Of a DNA stretch of 64,000 bases, positions 48,551 through 57,158 are shown in pieces. The position numbers and the translations under genes are program-made. How positions within the stretch are numbered: position 1 is the stretch's first letter; every line of letters starts with the position of its first letter. The stretch covers positions 1 through 64,000 of the forward strand of contig CAVRTB010000003.1 in assembly GCA_963724065.1 (NCBI GenBank), written 5' to 3'. The notes under the pieces were generated by a model, which saw only the letters and a program-made list of their open reading frames with translations, made no database searches and had not been told where the DNA came from. The DNA is from DASRIA01 sp963724065. Its GTDB lineage: Bacteria > Actinomycetota > Thermoleophilia > Solirubrobacterales > JBBDJG01.

Positions 48551-48556
48551 GAGGCC
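48535..48556. other. Junction between two unlike sequences (probable assembly chimera)
   Basis: To the left the minus strand encodes a cyclase that lacks its N-terminus. To the right the plus strand encodes a SnoaL/MBL protein that lacks its N-terminus. Codon style, indel density and gene types all change here. Confidence 0.75.
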
Positions 48557-49495
48557 GGCACGTTTTGCGGCGGACCTTTCGAGGGCATCGAGCCGACCGG
48601 CGCGCGTGTCGAGCTCGAGGGCATCGACATGCTGACGGTCGAGGACGGCAAGATCCGGCGCAACGACGCCTATTACGACAGCGCCCAGTTTGCCCGCGCC
48701 GTGGGGCTGCTCCCGCCGCAGGCCGGCGCGACCGAGCGGCGCATGGCTTCCGCCTTCAACACGCGCACCCGGCTGCTGCGCCCGTTCGTCGAGCCGGCCG
48801 TCAGCCAGGTGGCGCAGGGCGTATGGGTCGTGCGCGGCGGCTTCCCGCAGAAGGTGATGAACGTGTATCTGATCGAGGACGACGGTGGCGTGACGGTGTT
48901 CGATGCCGGGATCCGCTCCATGGTGCGCGGCATCGGCTCGGTCGCCGCGGGCCTCGGGGGCATCAAGCGTGTCGTGCTCGGCCACGGGCACCCCGACCAC
49001 CGCGGGGCCGCGCCCGGCCTCGGCGCTCCCGTCTTCTGCCATCCCGACAACGTTGCCGACACCGAGGGCGACGGGGGAGAGCACTACTTCCGCTTCGGCG
49101 AGCTCGACTGGTACGCGCGGCCGCTGATGCCGCGGCTCACGACCCTGTGGGACGGAGGGCCGGTCAAGGTCGAGGGCACCGTGTCGGAGGGCGACGAGAT
49201 CGCGGGGTTCAGCGTGATCGACCTGCCGGGCCACGCCCCGGGGCTGATCGGGCTCTGGCGTGAGTCCGACCGGCTCGCGCTCGCGAGCGACACCTTCTAC
49301 ACGCTCAACCCGCAGACTGGCCTCAAGGGCACCCCACGCGTACCGCACCGCGCGTTCAACCACGACACCGAGCAGGCGCGGGCCAGCATCCGCAAGCTCG
49401 CGGCGATGGAGCCGGCGGCCGCCTGGCCGGGCCACGCGGACCCGCTCACCGGTGACGTGCGCGCGCAGCTCGAGCGGGCGGCCGACTCGACATAG
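48551..49495 (+). CDS. SnoaL-like domain fused to metallo-beta-lactamase-fold hydrolase, 5' end missing
   Basis: 315 residues remain. Residues 1-50 (FEGIEPTGARVELEGIDMLT, VEDGKIRRNDAYYDSAQFAR) are the end of a SnoaL/ester-cyclase-like domain. After a linker (ERRMASAFNTRTRLLRPF) comes an MBL fold: VAQGVWVVRGGFPQKVMNVY, LIEDDGGVTVFDAGI, zinc motif GHGHPDHRGAAPGLGAPVFC, IDLPGHAPGLIGLW, LASDTFYTLN and AAWPGHADPLTGDV. It could begin as two genes in the intact genome; here the frame is continuous. Truncated at the junction, so its real start is outside the window. Confidence 0.82.
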   Translation, partial: EAGTFCGGPFEGIEPTGARVELEGIDMLTVEDGKIRRNDAYYDSAQFARAVGLLPPQAGATERRMASAFNTRTRLLRPFVEPAVSQVAQGVWVVRGGFPQKVMNVYLIEDDGGVTVFDAGIRSMVRGIGSVAAGLGGIKRVVLGHGHPDHRGAAPGLGAPVFCHPDNVADTEGDGGEHYFRFGELDWYARPLMPRLTTLWDGGPVKVEGTVSEGDEIAGFSVIDLPGHAPGLIGLWRESDRLALASDTFYTLNPQTGLKGTPRVPHRAFNHDTEQARASIRKLAAMEPAAAWPGHADPLTGDVRAQLERAADST

Positions 49496-49504
49496 AACTT
49501 CCCT

Positions 49505-49550
49505 CGGCTGGACACTTGGCGACACCATGGGGTACCCAAGTGTCCAGCCG
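49505..49550. terminator. Perfect 15-bp inverted repeat between convergent MBL gene and tRNA-Leu
   Basis: CGGCTGGACACTTGG (49505-49519) is exactly complementary to CCAAGTGTCCAGCCG (49536-49550), loop 16 bases. It starts 9 bases after the MBL stop and 21 bases beyond the tRNA 3' end, so it could terminate both. There is no U-tract on either strand. Confidence 0.5.
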
Positions 49551-49571
49551 ACGCGCTGCGACGGTGCGAGG

Positions 49572-49656
49572 TGCCCGGGGTGGGAGTCGAACCCACATGT
49601 CCGTGAGGACAGCGGGGTTTAAGCCCGCCCTGTATATCCAGTTCCAGCACCCGGGC
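49572..49656 (-). tRNA. tRNA-Leu (anticodon UAA)
   Basis: 85 bases on the minus strand. Acceptor stem GCCCGGG/CCCGGGC plus A; anticodon stem GCGGG/CCCGC with loop CTTAAAC (UAA); long variable arm (TGTCCTCACGGACA) as in Leu tRNAs; T arm GTGGGTTCGACTCCCAC. CCA is not encoded. Confidence 0.93.
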
Positions 49657-49788
49657 GCCCGGCAACTGTAATCCCCCCGCAAGGGGGCACAAACCGCTGC
49701 GGCGAACCGGCGGAACGCAACTCCCCCGCTGCTACCGTGTTTTCTCGATGGCAGGCAGCCATCCGTCCCTGGCCGGGCCACCTCACGC

Positions 49789-51243
49789 GTGACGACCACA
49801 ACTGCAACCAAAACCACGAAGGCAGGTCTGCTCGGGGGCCGCTCCCCGCTGCTGCGCCTGCAGTCGGACGAGCGCCTGATCGCGCTGCTGCGCGGCGGCA
49901 ACGACGCTGCCTTCGAGCTCCTGTTCGGACGCTACCGGTCGCGGCTGCTCGGCTTCTGCCGCCACATGCTTGGGTCCACGGAGGACGCTGAGGACGTGCT
50001 CCAGGAGGTGTTCGCAAACGCCTACAACGCGATCCTCAGCGACCAGCGCGACATCAACGTGCGCCCGTGGCTCTACCGGATCGCCCGCAACCGCTGCCTC
50101 AACCACCTGCGCCGGCCGACCGCGGACCCGAGCGACACGATGGACGAGCACATGGACGCACACGGCCGCACCGCCGCGGACGTCGCGCACCGCCGCGCCG
50201 ACGTGCGGGACCTGCTCGGGGACGTCCAGAAGCTTCCGGAGTCGCAGCGCACCGCGATCCTCCTGCGCGAGATCGACGCGCTCTCCTATGACCAGATCTC
50301 GGAGGCGATGGAGACGACCATCCCGAGCGTCAAGTCGCTGCTCGTGCGCGCGCGCATGTCGCTCGCCGAGGCGGCCGAGGCCCGCCAGCTCAGCTGCGAC
50401 GACGTGCGCCACGAGCTTGCCGAGATCGCGGAGGGGCTCAAGAAGGGCTCGCCCGCGGTGCGCCGGCACATGCGCGAGTGCGACGACTGCCGCGACTACC
50501 GCTCACAGCTCAAGAAGACCACCACTGCGATGGCGCTCGCCTTCCCGATCGGCCCGCTCCTGATCCTCAAGAAGCTGGCGCTCGCCAAGCTCGGCTCCGC
50601 GGCGCTCGCCGGCGGCGGCGGCGCGGCGGTGGGCGGCACGGCGGCGACCAGCGGCGCGATCGGCGCGACCGGTGCGGTCACGGCCGCGACGGGCGCAGCC
50701 GGATCGGCCGCTGCGGGAGGTGCTGCCGCGAGCGGGCTCGCCGGAGCCGGCGGCATCGGCCTCGGCGCGGTCGCGTCGAAGGCGGTCGCGGGCGTGGCGG
50801 TCACCGCGATCATCGCCGGGGGCGCCGTCGAGGCGAAGCGCGTTGCCGCGCCGGACCCGGTCAAGCCGGCGATCTCCGCGCCCGCCCAGGTTCAGCAGGC
50901 CGCTCCGGTCAACCCGACGGGCGGCGCGTCGCTCGAAGGGGCTCCGCCGGAGCTGATCGAGCCCGCGCGCGAGGCGGCCGCCGAGAAGCCCGTCGAGACG
51001 AGCACTGCCGACCCCGCCACGGCACCGGATACGGGCGCCACGGGCGGGGCCGGCGCGACCGACCCCCACGCGGTTGGGTCGGCACCCGCGGTCGGGGACC
51101 CACCACCGGTGACGGGCAGCGCCGGGGAGCGCCCCGGGACCGGAGGCGCGACCGCACCGCTCGAGCAGCCGCCCGTCAAGCAGCAGGGCACCACCGGCGC
51201 GACCGGCAGCGGCGCGACCGGCAGCTCCGCCGCGCTGCCGTAG
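49789..51243 (+). CDS. ECF sigma factor fused to zinc-finger anti-sigma-like and membrane/periplasmic tail
   Basis: 484 residues from a GTG, intact. Residues 25-110 are sigma region 2 (LLFGRYRSRLLGFCRHMLGS, EDAEDVLQEVFANAYNAI, PWLYRIARNRCLNHLRR). Residues 140-195 are region 4 (LPESQRTAILLREIDALSYD, TIPSVKSLLVRARMSLAEAA). Then a zf-HC2-type finger (SCDDVRHEL with HMRECDDCRDY, H-x3-C-x2-C), typical of anti-sigma factors. A hydrophobic stretch (KAVAGVAVTAIIAGGAVEAK, about 330-350) could cross the membrane, and the remaining ~135 residues are Pro/Gly/Thr/Ala-rich. It would be a membrane-tethered sigma factor carrying its own regulator. No separate anti-sigma gene follows. Confidence 0.88.
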   Translation: MTTTTATKTTKAGLLGGRSPLLRLQSDERLIALLRGGNDAAFELLFGRYRSRLLGFCRHMLGSTEDAEDVLQEVFANAYNAILSDQRDINVRPWLYRIARNRCLNHLRRPTADPSDTMDEHMDAHGRTAADVAHRRADVRDLLGDVQKLPESQRTAILLREIDALSYDQISEAMETTIPSVKSLLVRARMSLAEAAEARQLSCDDVRHELAEIAEGLKKGSPAVRRHMRECDDCRDYRSQLKKTTTAMALAFPIGPLLILKKLALAKLGSAALAGGGGAAVGGTAATSGAIGATGAVTAATGAAGSAAAGGAAASGLAGAGGIGLGAVASKAVAGVAVTAIIAGGAVEAKRVAAPDPVKPAISAPAQVQQAAPVNPTGGASLEGAPPELIEPAREAAAEKPVETSTADPATAPDTGATGGAGATDPHAVGSAPAVGDPPPVTGSAGERPGTGGATAPLEQPPVKQQGTTGATGSGATGSSAALP

Positions 51244-51981
51244 CTACGGCGTACCGAAGCGGAAGCTGCGGAACGGGCGCTGGAGTATGCCCTCGTCCCC
51301 CACGCGCGCGGGCGAGTCCGGCTCGTCGAGCGTCGTGGCGAGCATCGTGACGAGGATCCCGCGAGTCGGGTTCTGCCCGGCCGGGTGCTCGGTGCCGGGG
51401 TCCTCATAGGAGTAGGGCTCGGGCAGCACGACGATCCGGCCGAACAGCTGGCGCGGCTCGCCGCCGGGCCGCGCCCGGCGGGCGGTGAAGGCGAACTGGT
51501 AGCCCTCCACCTCGTTCACACGCGCGCGCCCCTCGAACTGGAGCCGGAAGCGGTCGTAGCGCCGCGCCGCATCGCGCTCGAGCTTCGTCGCGATCAGCGG
51601 GAGGTACCCGGCGAGGAACCCTCCGCGCCGCTCCATGCGGAAGGGCGACACGGTGAAGCTCGCGACCAGCTCGCCGTCGCGTAGCCGCTGCGCCCGGACG
51701 TAGGCTCCGTCCGGCTTCGACAGCGCGAGCTTGCGCGAGCGGTCGAAGTAGAAGTCGATCGGGTCGAGGCCGCGGGCGCGTGCGTCGGCTTGGGTCTGCT
51801 GATAGCTCTTGACCTCGGCGTCGCCGCGGATCACGAGCGCGGCGATCACGCCGACGAGCGCGACGAGCGTCGCCCCGAGGAGGATGCGCTGCCAGCGCGG
51901 CCGCGCGCGCAGCCACGGCCGCACGATCTCGGGCAGCGAAGGGCCGTAATCGGGCGGAGCCTGGGCGGGGGTCTGGTTCAC
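51244..51981 (-). CDS. Single-pass membrane protein of unknown function
   Basis: 245 residues, intact. A Pro-rich cytoplasmic start (MNQTPAQAPPDYGPSLPEIV), one membrane helix (ILLGATLVALVGVIAALVI), then an exported domain: GLDPIDFYFDRSRKLALSKP, GAYVRAQRLRDGELVASFTV, GYLPLIATKLERDAARRYDR, EVEGYQFAFTARRARPGGEP, and a C-terminus naming a loop RGILVTMLATTLDEPDSPAR. No family recognised. Converges exactly with the sigma-fusion gene: the two stops are adjacent. Confidence 0.75.
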   Translation of the reverse strand: MNQTPAQAPPDYGPSLPEIVRPWLRARPRWQRILLGATLVALVGVIAALVIRGDAEVKSYQQTQADARARGLDPIDFYFDRSRKLALSKPDGAYVRAQRLRDGELVASFTVSPFRMERRGGFLAGYLPLIATKLERDAARRYDRFRLQFEGRARVNEVEGYQFAFTARRARPGGEPRQLFGRIVVLPEPYSYEDPGTEHPAGQNPTRGILVTMLATTLDEPDSPARVGDEGILQRPFRSFRFGTP

Positions 51982-52009
51982 GGTGAGCGCCGTCGCGGTA
52001 CGCGGAGGC

Positions 52010-52108
52010 TCAAAGCTTGACGATCACGATGACCGCCGAGATCAGGACACATACGATGATGAGGATCTGGACGACGATCCAGAAGGGCGGCATCGGCTGG
52101 CGGTCCAT
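52010..52108 (-). CDS. 32-residue single-helix membrane protein
   Basis: ATG-to-TGA frame: MDRQPMPPFWIVVQILIIVC then VLISAVIVIVKL. A short polar/Pro-rich start and one strongly hydrophobic helix ending in Lys. It lies 28 bases upstream of, and in line with, the single-pass membrane protein gene at 51244-51981, so it may be the first gene of that pair. The composition is unlikely for random GC-rich DNA, which supports coding. Function unknown. Confidence 0.55.
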   Translation of the reverse strand: MDRQPMPPFWIVVQILIIVCVLISAVIVIVKL

Positions 52109-52209
52109 GCAGGGTTCAAAGGGTAGCGACCGTCCCCCCTGCGCGAGCGGGGCACTTACGTCTATGATCCGCGCGCTTCACGTGTCGTGCTTACTCGAGG
52201 AGGGCGGAG

Positions 52210-52653
52210 ATGTTCTCTCGCATCGTGGTCGGAACGGACGGCTCGGAGACTGCCAAGCAGGCAGTGCGCGAGGCCGGCGAGCTCGCGAAGAACACCGGTG
52301 CCTCGCTTTACATCGTGAGCGCGTACGACCCGGTGCCGGCATCGCGCCTGCGTGAGGAGCGCCTCGAGGCGCCCGCGGACATCGAGCACACCGTCGGGCC
52401 GGCCGAGGATGTCGACGCGACGCTCGCCGAGGCTGCGCGGATGGCCGAGGAGGCGGGTGTGCAGGTCCGCACGTTCGCGCGCCAGGGTGAGCCCGCAGAT
52501 GCGATCCTCGACGTCGCCGAGGAGGAGAACGCCGACCTGATCGTCGTCGGCAACAAGGGCATGACCGGCGCGAAGCGGTTCCTGCTCGGCAGCGTGCCGA
52601 ACAAGGTCTCGCACCACTCACCCAGCTCGGTGCTGATCGTTCGCACTACCTAG
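52210..52653 (+). CDS. Universal stress protein (UspA family)
   Basis: 147 residues, intact. RIVVGTDGSETAKQAVREAG at the start, and the ATP-binding motif G-x2-G-x9-G-S in VVGNKGMTGAKRFLLGSVPN, ending PSSVLIVRTT. GAGGAGGGCGGAG before the ATG is a good ribosome-binding site. Small cytoplasmic stress-response nucleotide-binding protein. Stop overlaps the convergent subtilase stop by 4 bases. Confidence 0.93.
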   Translation: MFSRIVVGTDGSETAKQAVREAGELAKNTGASLYIVSAYDPVPASRLREERLEAPADIEHTVGPAEDVDATLAEAARMAEEAGVQVRTFARQGEPADAILDVAEEENADLIVVGNKGMTGAKRFLLGSVPNKVSHHSPSSVLIVRTT

Positions 52654-54021
52654 GGCGCGGGCGGCGCCGGCGGCACGGTCGGCGCTGTGGCGGCCGCCGC
52701 GTTCAGCAGGCCCCAGCCGTACAGCTCGTCGTAGCCGGGGGGCCCGAGGTCCCGCGCGGTCGACTTGAGGCGCTGCGCGATCGCCTGGGGTGCGGGGCGC
52801 TCGCCGAGCGTGCGCGCGCCGAGGATCAGCGCGACCGTGCCGGTCACGTGCGGAACTGCCATCGAGGTGCCCTCGTAGCCGCTCGGCAGCCCGAACCTGC
52901 GCGGGCTCGAGCCACGGAACGTGAACTGGTAGACATCGCGGCCCGGGTCCTCGAGCGGCTTGCAGTTTGTATCGGTGTCGATGAAGGCGTCCGCGCCTCC
53001 TCCCGGCGCGACGAGGTCGAGCCCGGAGCCGGAGTTCGAGTAGTCGGCGACACAGCCGTGCTCGGTCGTGGCCCCGACGGCGAACACGTGGCGCGCGCGC
53101 GCCGGGTACGCGATCCGTGTTTCCTCCGTGTTGCCTGCCGCCGCGACCATCACGACTCCCTTGCGATGCGCGTAGCGCAGGGCGGACAGGACATCGGGAA
53201 TCTCCGCGGACGACAGCCCGATGTCGAACTCGAAGCTCATGTTGATCACGCGCGCGCCGCGCCGTGCCGCGAGCCGGATGCCGCGCGCGATCGTCGCGAC
53301 GTCCCCCTTGCCCTCGTAGTCGAGCACCCGCACAGGCATGATGCGCGACCGGTAGGCGACGCCCGTCAGTCCGATCCCGTTGTTGGTCGCCTGGGCGATC
53401 ACGCCCGCGACGAAGGTGCCGTGACCGTTGCGGTCGTAGGGGAGCTGGTTGTTGCGCACGAAGTCGTAGCCGCGCACGAACCGCGTGCGGTCGAGGTCGG
53501 GGGCCAGCAGGTAACGACGGTCGGGGGAGGTGCGGTAGGCGACGCCGGTGTCGAGCACCGCGACGGTCACGCCCGCCCCGCCCGGCTTGCCGGTGGCGAT
53601 CGCGGCGTCCCAAGCCGGAGCCACGTTGATCCCGAAGGGCCCGGTGAAGTTCCACTGGAGTGCCGCCCAGCCTCCGGGCCCCGCCTTGCCCGGGTCGTTG
53701 GGGGTGAAGGCAGTCGCCGTCGCGATGTAGTTCGGCACCGCGTGAGCAACCGCGTCCTGGCGCTCGAGCGCCGTCGCGGCCGCGGTTCACCCCGCCGCGG
53801 GGCACGCTCACGCGTTCGGTCCTCGCATCGACCCGCGCGGCGTCCTCGACGCCCGCGGCGGCGCGCGCCTGTGCGCGGTCGGCCGCGGTCGTGCCGTGGC
53901 GGTACTTGACCATCAACTCACCGGGCACGTGGGGCGCAGCGGACGCGGGAGTCGCCGCGACCATGCACACCACGACGGCCACGATCGCCATCAGAACGCC
54001 AAAATATCTCGATTCAGCCAC
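52650..54021 (-). CDS. Secreted subtilisin-like serine peptidase (S8), one frameshift
   Basis: About 457 residues from a GTG at 54021. Signal peptide FGVLMAIVAVVVCMVAATPA then SAAPHVPGELMVKYRHGTTA, a typical propeptide start. An indel near 53,785 is the only clear frame break in the right part of the window. Catalytic Asp in VTVAVLDTGVAYRTS, His in RNGHGTFVAGVIAQA, Ser in GYEGTSMAVPHVTGTVALIL, and oxyanion Asn in VVMVAAAGNTEETR. Pro/Ala-rich C-terminus. Exported protease of unknown target. Confidence 0.9.
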
Positions 54022-54153
54022 GATTCCCCGGAATGCTCGATGGTAAAGCCGGCAAGACGTCTAAACGTCCCCAAGGAGAGAAGTATCGGTGACCCGTAAG
54101 GCGTGCGCGACAGAAATCGGCCCACGGCTCCCCGCCTGGACGCGCGCCGGCCG

Positions 54154-55254
54154 ATGAGGGTCTGCGTCACCGGCGCCACGGGATTCATCGGCGCGCACAT
54201 CGCAGCGCGCCTCTGTGAGCGCGGGGACGAGGTCAGGGTGACCGTCCGGGACCGCCGCCGCCTGGCGGCGCTGGCCGGCCGCGACGTCGAGGTCGTGGAC
54301 ACCGACATCCTCGACCGCCGCTCGATGCGGCGCGCCCTCGCGGGCTGCGACATCCTGTTCCACGCCGCCGGGATGGTGGCCTCGCGACCCGCCAGGGAAG
54401 TTTGGCGGGTCAACGCGGTCGGACCGCGGGTCGCCGTCGAGACGGCCGCCGAGTGCGGGGTGGAGCGGGTGGTGATCACCTCGAGCGTGGCGTCGATCGG
54501 GCCGGCCTCGGGCGATCGCGCGGCGACCGAGCGCAACGCCTATCCCGAGTCGGGCACGGGTCTCATCTACACGGACTCGAAGTACGAGGGCGAGCGCGCG
54601 GCCCTGGCCGCGGGCCGGCGGCTCGGGATCGCGGTCGTCGCGGCGTGCCCGTCCTACGTGCTGGGGCCGGCGCTCAACCGCATGCTGCCGGGCGAGACGT
54701 CGACGCGGATCGTCGGCAACTACCTGCGCGGGCGGCTGCCCGCGATCGTCGACGCGTACACGAACCTCGTCGACGCCGAGGACGTCGCCGCTGGGCATCT
54801 GCTCGCGGCCGAGCGCGGGCGTCCCGGCGAGCGCTACATCCTGGGCGCGGAGAACCTGCGCTGGGCCGAGGTGATCGAGCGGGTCGCCGCGATCTCGGGA
54901 GTGCGCCATCCGCTGCTCGTGCTGCCCCCGGAGGTCGCCGTCGTCGCGGATGCGCTCAAGCGCGCGGGCATTCGGTTCGGGATGCTCGAGGGCATCCGCC
55001 TGATGGCGCCGGACTGGCGATACTCGTCCGCGAAGGCGCGGCGCGAGCTCGGCTACCGGCCGCGATCCACGAAGGAGACGCTGGAGCGCACGGTCGGCTG
55101 GTACCAGGAGCTGATCGAGGACGACCGGCTTGCGGCGCCGACCAGCCGCTCGTTCGGCGTGATGACCGCGGGCGTCCGGGCCGCCGATCGCATCGGCCTG
55201 CTGCTGCCGCTGCGCGCGGCCGGCCAGGTCGCGGGCCGGCGGACAGTGCTCTGA
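54154..55254 (+). CDS. NAD-dependent epimerase/dehydratase (HpnA-like)
   Basis: 366 residues from MRVCVTGATGFIGAHIAARL (the longer frame from 54103 is also possible). Rossmann motif GATGFIG, DILFHAAGMVASRPAREVWR, VVITSSVASIGPA, and the YxxxK catalytic pair in YTDSKYEGERAALAAGR. NLVDAEDVAAGHLLAAERGR and RYILGAENLRWAEVIERVAA match the hopanoid-associated sugar epimerase/dihydroflavonol reductase-like subgroup. No hopanoid genes are near. GTG of tadA follows after 4 bases, so co-transcribed. Confidence 0.85.
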   Translation: MRVCVTGATGFIGAHIAARLCERGDEVRVTVRDRRRLAALAGRDVEVVDTDILDRRSMRRALAGCDILFHAAGMVASRPAREVWRVNAVGPRVAVETAAECGVERVVITSSVASIGPASGDRAATERNAYPESGTGLIYTDSKYEGERAALAAGRRLGIAVVAACPSYVLGPALNRMLPGETSTRIVGNYLRGRLPAIVDAYTNLVDAEDVAAGHLLAAERGRPGERYILGAENLRWAEVIERVAAISGVRHPLLVLPPEVAVVADALKRAGIRFGMLEGIRLMAPDWRYSSAKARRELGYRPRSTKETLERTVGWYQELIEDDRLAAPTSRSFGVMTAGVRAADRIGLLLPLRAAGQVAGRRTVL

Positions 55255-55258
55255 CGCC

Positions 55259-55720
55259 GTGGATCGCTTCTTTCCCCGCGACGAGTACTACATGCGCCTC
55301 GCGCTGCGTGAGGCGGAGCGCGCGCTCGAGCACGATGACGTGCCGATCGGGGCGGTGCTCGTGCGAGAGGGGGAGGTGCTCGCGGCGGCGTGCAACGAGC
55401 GCGAGCTGCGCAACGACCCGACCGCGCACGCAGAGGTGCTCGTGATACGGGAGGCCGGGCAGAAGCTCGGCGGCTGGCGACTTACCGACTCGGTGCTCTA
55501 CGTCACGATCGAGCCGTGCGCGATGTGCGCGGGAGCGGTCGTGTGGGCACGCGTCCCGCGGGTGGTCTACGGGGCGGCGGACCCGAAGGCCGGCGCCGCC
55601 GGGAGCGTGATGAACGTGCTCGCGGAGCCACGCTTCAACTGGCGACCGGAGGTCGCCGGCGGTCTGCTCGCCGACGAGTGCGCAGCCCTGATGACCGACT
55701 TCTTCGGGTCGCGCCGCTGA
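55259..55720 (+). CDS. tadA: tRNA-specific adenosine deaminase
   Basis: 153 residues from a GTG. Converts A34 to inosine in tRNA-Arg(ACG). Zinc motifs HAE in DPTAHAEVLVIREAGQKLGG and P-C-x2-C in VTIEPCAMCAGAVVWARVPR; VVYGAADPKAGAAGSVMNV and FNWRPEVAGGLLADECAALM complete the family pattern. Convergent with the SDR gene. Confidence 0.92.
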   Translation: MDRFFPRDEYYMRLALREAERALEHDDVPIGAVLVREGEVLAAACNERELRNDPTAHAEVLVIREAGQKLGGWRLTDSVLYVTIEPCAMCAGAVVWARVPRVVYGAADPKAGAAGSVMNVLAEPRFNWRPEVAGGLLADECAALMTDFFGSRR

Positions 55721-55726
55721 CCGTCC

Positions 55727-56581
55727 TCACGGCTTGGGCCGCGGGAAGTTGCTCGCGTTGAACGCGTCCCACGCGCGGTCCGGCAGGAGCGTGTGGATGC
55801 CCATGATCATCCGCGCGGAGGGCGTCACCGGGTAGCGCGTGCGCGGCTTGCGGCGGGTGATCGCCTTCTCGATCTTGCGCGCGACCGTCTCCGGGCCGCC
55901 GCCGAGCTTCGCGAGCGGGCCGTCGTAGGCCCCGGCCGTCACGCTCGCGACCGCCGCGTTGAACTCGGCGTAGGAGCCGCTCTCGTCGGTGCCGCTGTGG
56001 ATGCTGTTCACGGCGGCCTCGCCGAACTGCGTCTTGATCAGGCCCGGCTCGATCACGACGACGTCGACGCCGAAGCCGCGCACCTCGAATCGCAGCGCGT
56101 CGCTGAGCGCCTCGACCGCGTGCTTGGTGGCGTGGTAGATCCCGCCGCCGGGGAAGGTCATCTTTCCGCCCATCGAGCTGACGTTGACGATGCGCCCCCA
56201 GCCCTGCCGGCGCATCCCCGGCAGCGCCAGCTGGCACATCCGGATGAGCCCGAAAACGTTGGTATCGAACTGCGCGCGCACGTCCTCGAGCTTCACGCTC
56301 TCGACCGCACCGCTCTGGCTGTAGCCGGCGTTGTTGACCAGCACGCCGACCGCGCCCTCGGCGCGCTCCACCTCCTCGACCGCGGCCCGCATCGACCCCT
56401 CGTCGGTCACGTCGAGGGCCAGGATGCGGCAGCCCTTCGCCTCGAGGTCGGCGATCGACTCGAGCCGCCTCGCCGTCGCGTACACCTTCCACCCGCCGCG
56501 CTGGGCGAGGTGCTCCGCCGTCGCCCGGCCGATCCCGGTCGAGCAGCCTGTGATCAGCACCGCCTTCGATACATCCGCCAT
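55727..56581 (-). CDS. Short-chain dehydrogenase/reductase
   Basis: 284 residues. The start at 56581 follows GAGGAGGCGACG; MADVSKAVLITGCSTGIGRA has the NAD(P) motif TGxxxGIG. NNAGYSQSGAVESVKL, IVNVSSMGGKMTFPGGGIYH and the YxxxK pair in YHATKHAVEALSDALRFEV form the active site. Classical SDR; substrate not evident. Confidence 0.9.
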   Translation of the reverse strand: MADVSKAVLITGCSTGIGRATAEHLAQRGGWKVYATARRLESIADLEAKGCRILALDVTDEGSMRAAVEEVERAEGAVGVLVNNAGYSQSGAVESVKLEDVRAQFDTNVFGLIRMCQLALPGMRRQGWGRIVNVSSMGGKMTFPGGGIYHATKHAVEALSDALRFEVRGFGVDVVVIEPGLIKTQFGEAAVNSIHSGTDESGSYAEFNAAVASVTAGAYDGPLAKLGGGPETVARKIEKAITRRKPRTRYPVTPSARMIMGIHTLLPDRAWDAFNASNFPRPKP

Positions 56582-56683
56582 CGTCGCCTCCTCGGAGTCT
56601 CCTATGCCGACGGTCAGCATATGAGGCGCAATGGGCTCGTGTTTTCGCTTCGCAAACCGCGCCTCGTGTGAGATAGTCCACGC

Positions 56684-57055
56684 GTGCCCACTTCCGAGCA
56701 GGCCGCCACTCGCCTCGTAGCCGTCGACGACCTCGGTGCCACACAGGTCGCCGTCGTGGAGGAGACACCGCACGGCGCCCTAGCGGTGGGCATCAGCGCG
56801 GGCACGCCATTCGCGGTGTCCAACCGCTGCCGCCACCTCTTCGCCTCGCTGGGCAAGGGGCACGTGACCGACGACGGATGCCTGGAGTGCCCGAAGCACG
56901 CCGCTCGCTACGACGTCGGCACGGGCGAGATGGTGCGGGGTCCCCAGGGCGCGTTCAAGCCGCTCGCGGGCGCCGTCAAGGCGACCACCGGCGCCCGATC
57001 GCTGAAGACGTTTCCGGTCGAAGTGCGTGACGGCGCGATCTGGCTGCTCGGCTGA
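56684..57055 (+). CDS. Rieske-type [2Fe-2S] ferredoxin
   Basis: 123 residues from a GTG. Cluster ligands in SNRCRHLFASLGKG (C-x-H) and ECPKHAARYDVGTGEMV (C-x2-H). The rest matches small Rieske electron carriers or dioxygenase ferredoxin components (LKTFPVEVRDGAIWLLG). No oxygenase subunit adjoins, but a flavin monooxygenase is downstream on the other strand. Confidence 0.9.
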   Translation: MPTSEQAATRLVAVDDLGATQVAVVEETPHGALAVGISAGTPFAVSNRCRHLFASLGKGHVTDDGCLECPKHAARYDVGTGEMVRGPQGAFKPLAGAVKATTGARSLKTFPVEVRDGAIWLLG

Positions 57056-57065
57056 CCGACCGACC

Positions 57066-57077
57066 CACCACGTGGTG
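57066..57077. other. 12-bp perfect palindrome after Rieske gene
   Basis: CACCACGTGGTG, 10 bases beyond the Rieske stop, between it and tRNA-Ser. Could be a regulator site; too short for a good terminator. Confidence 0.35.
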
Positions 57078-57158
57078 AGCACCGCCAGACTTACGTAGAG
57101 GCCTTCTGGCGCGAAGTCAGCCGGTGGGCCCGCCGCTAAGGTTCCCGTTCGACATATC

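Noticed and set aside
47888..49528. Single 546-codon minus-strand frame crossing the junction
   Set aside because: Only its last part (left of 48,550) has cyclase motifs; the part right of the junction is antisense to the MBL protein. It is open by chance across the seam.
57066..57077. CACCACGTGGTG as a terminator
   Set aside because: Palindrome too short and without loop or U-tract; kept only as a possible binding site.
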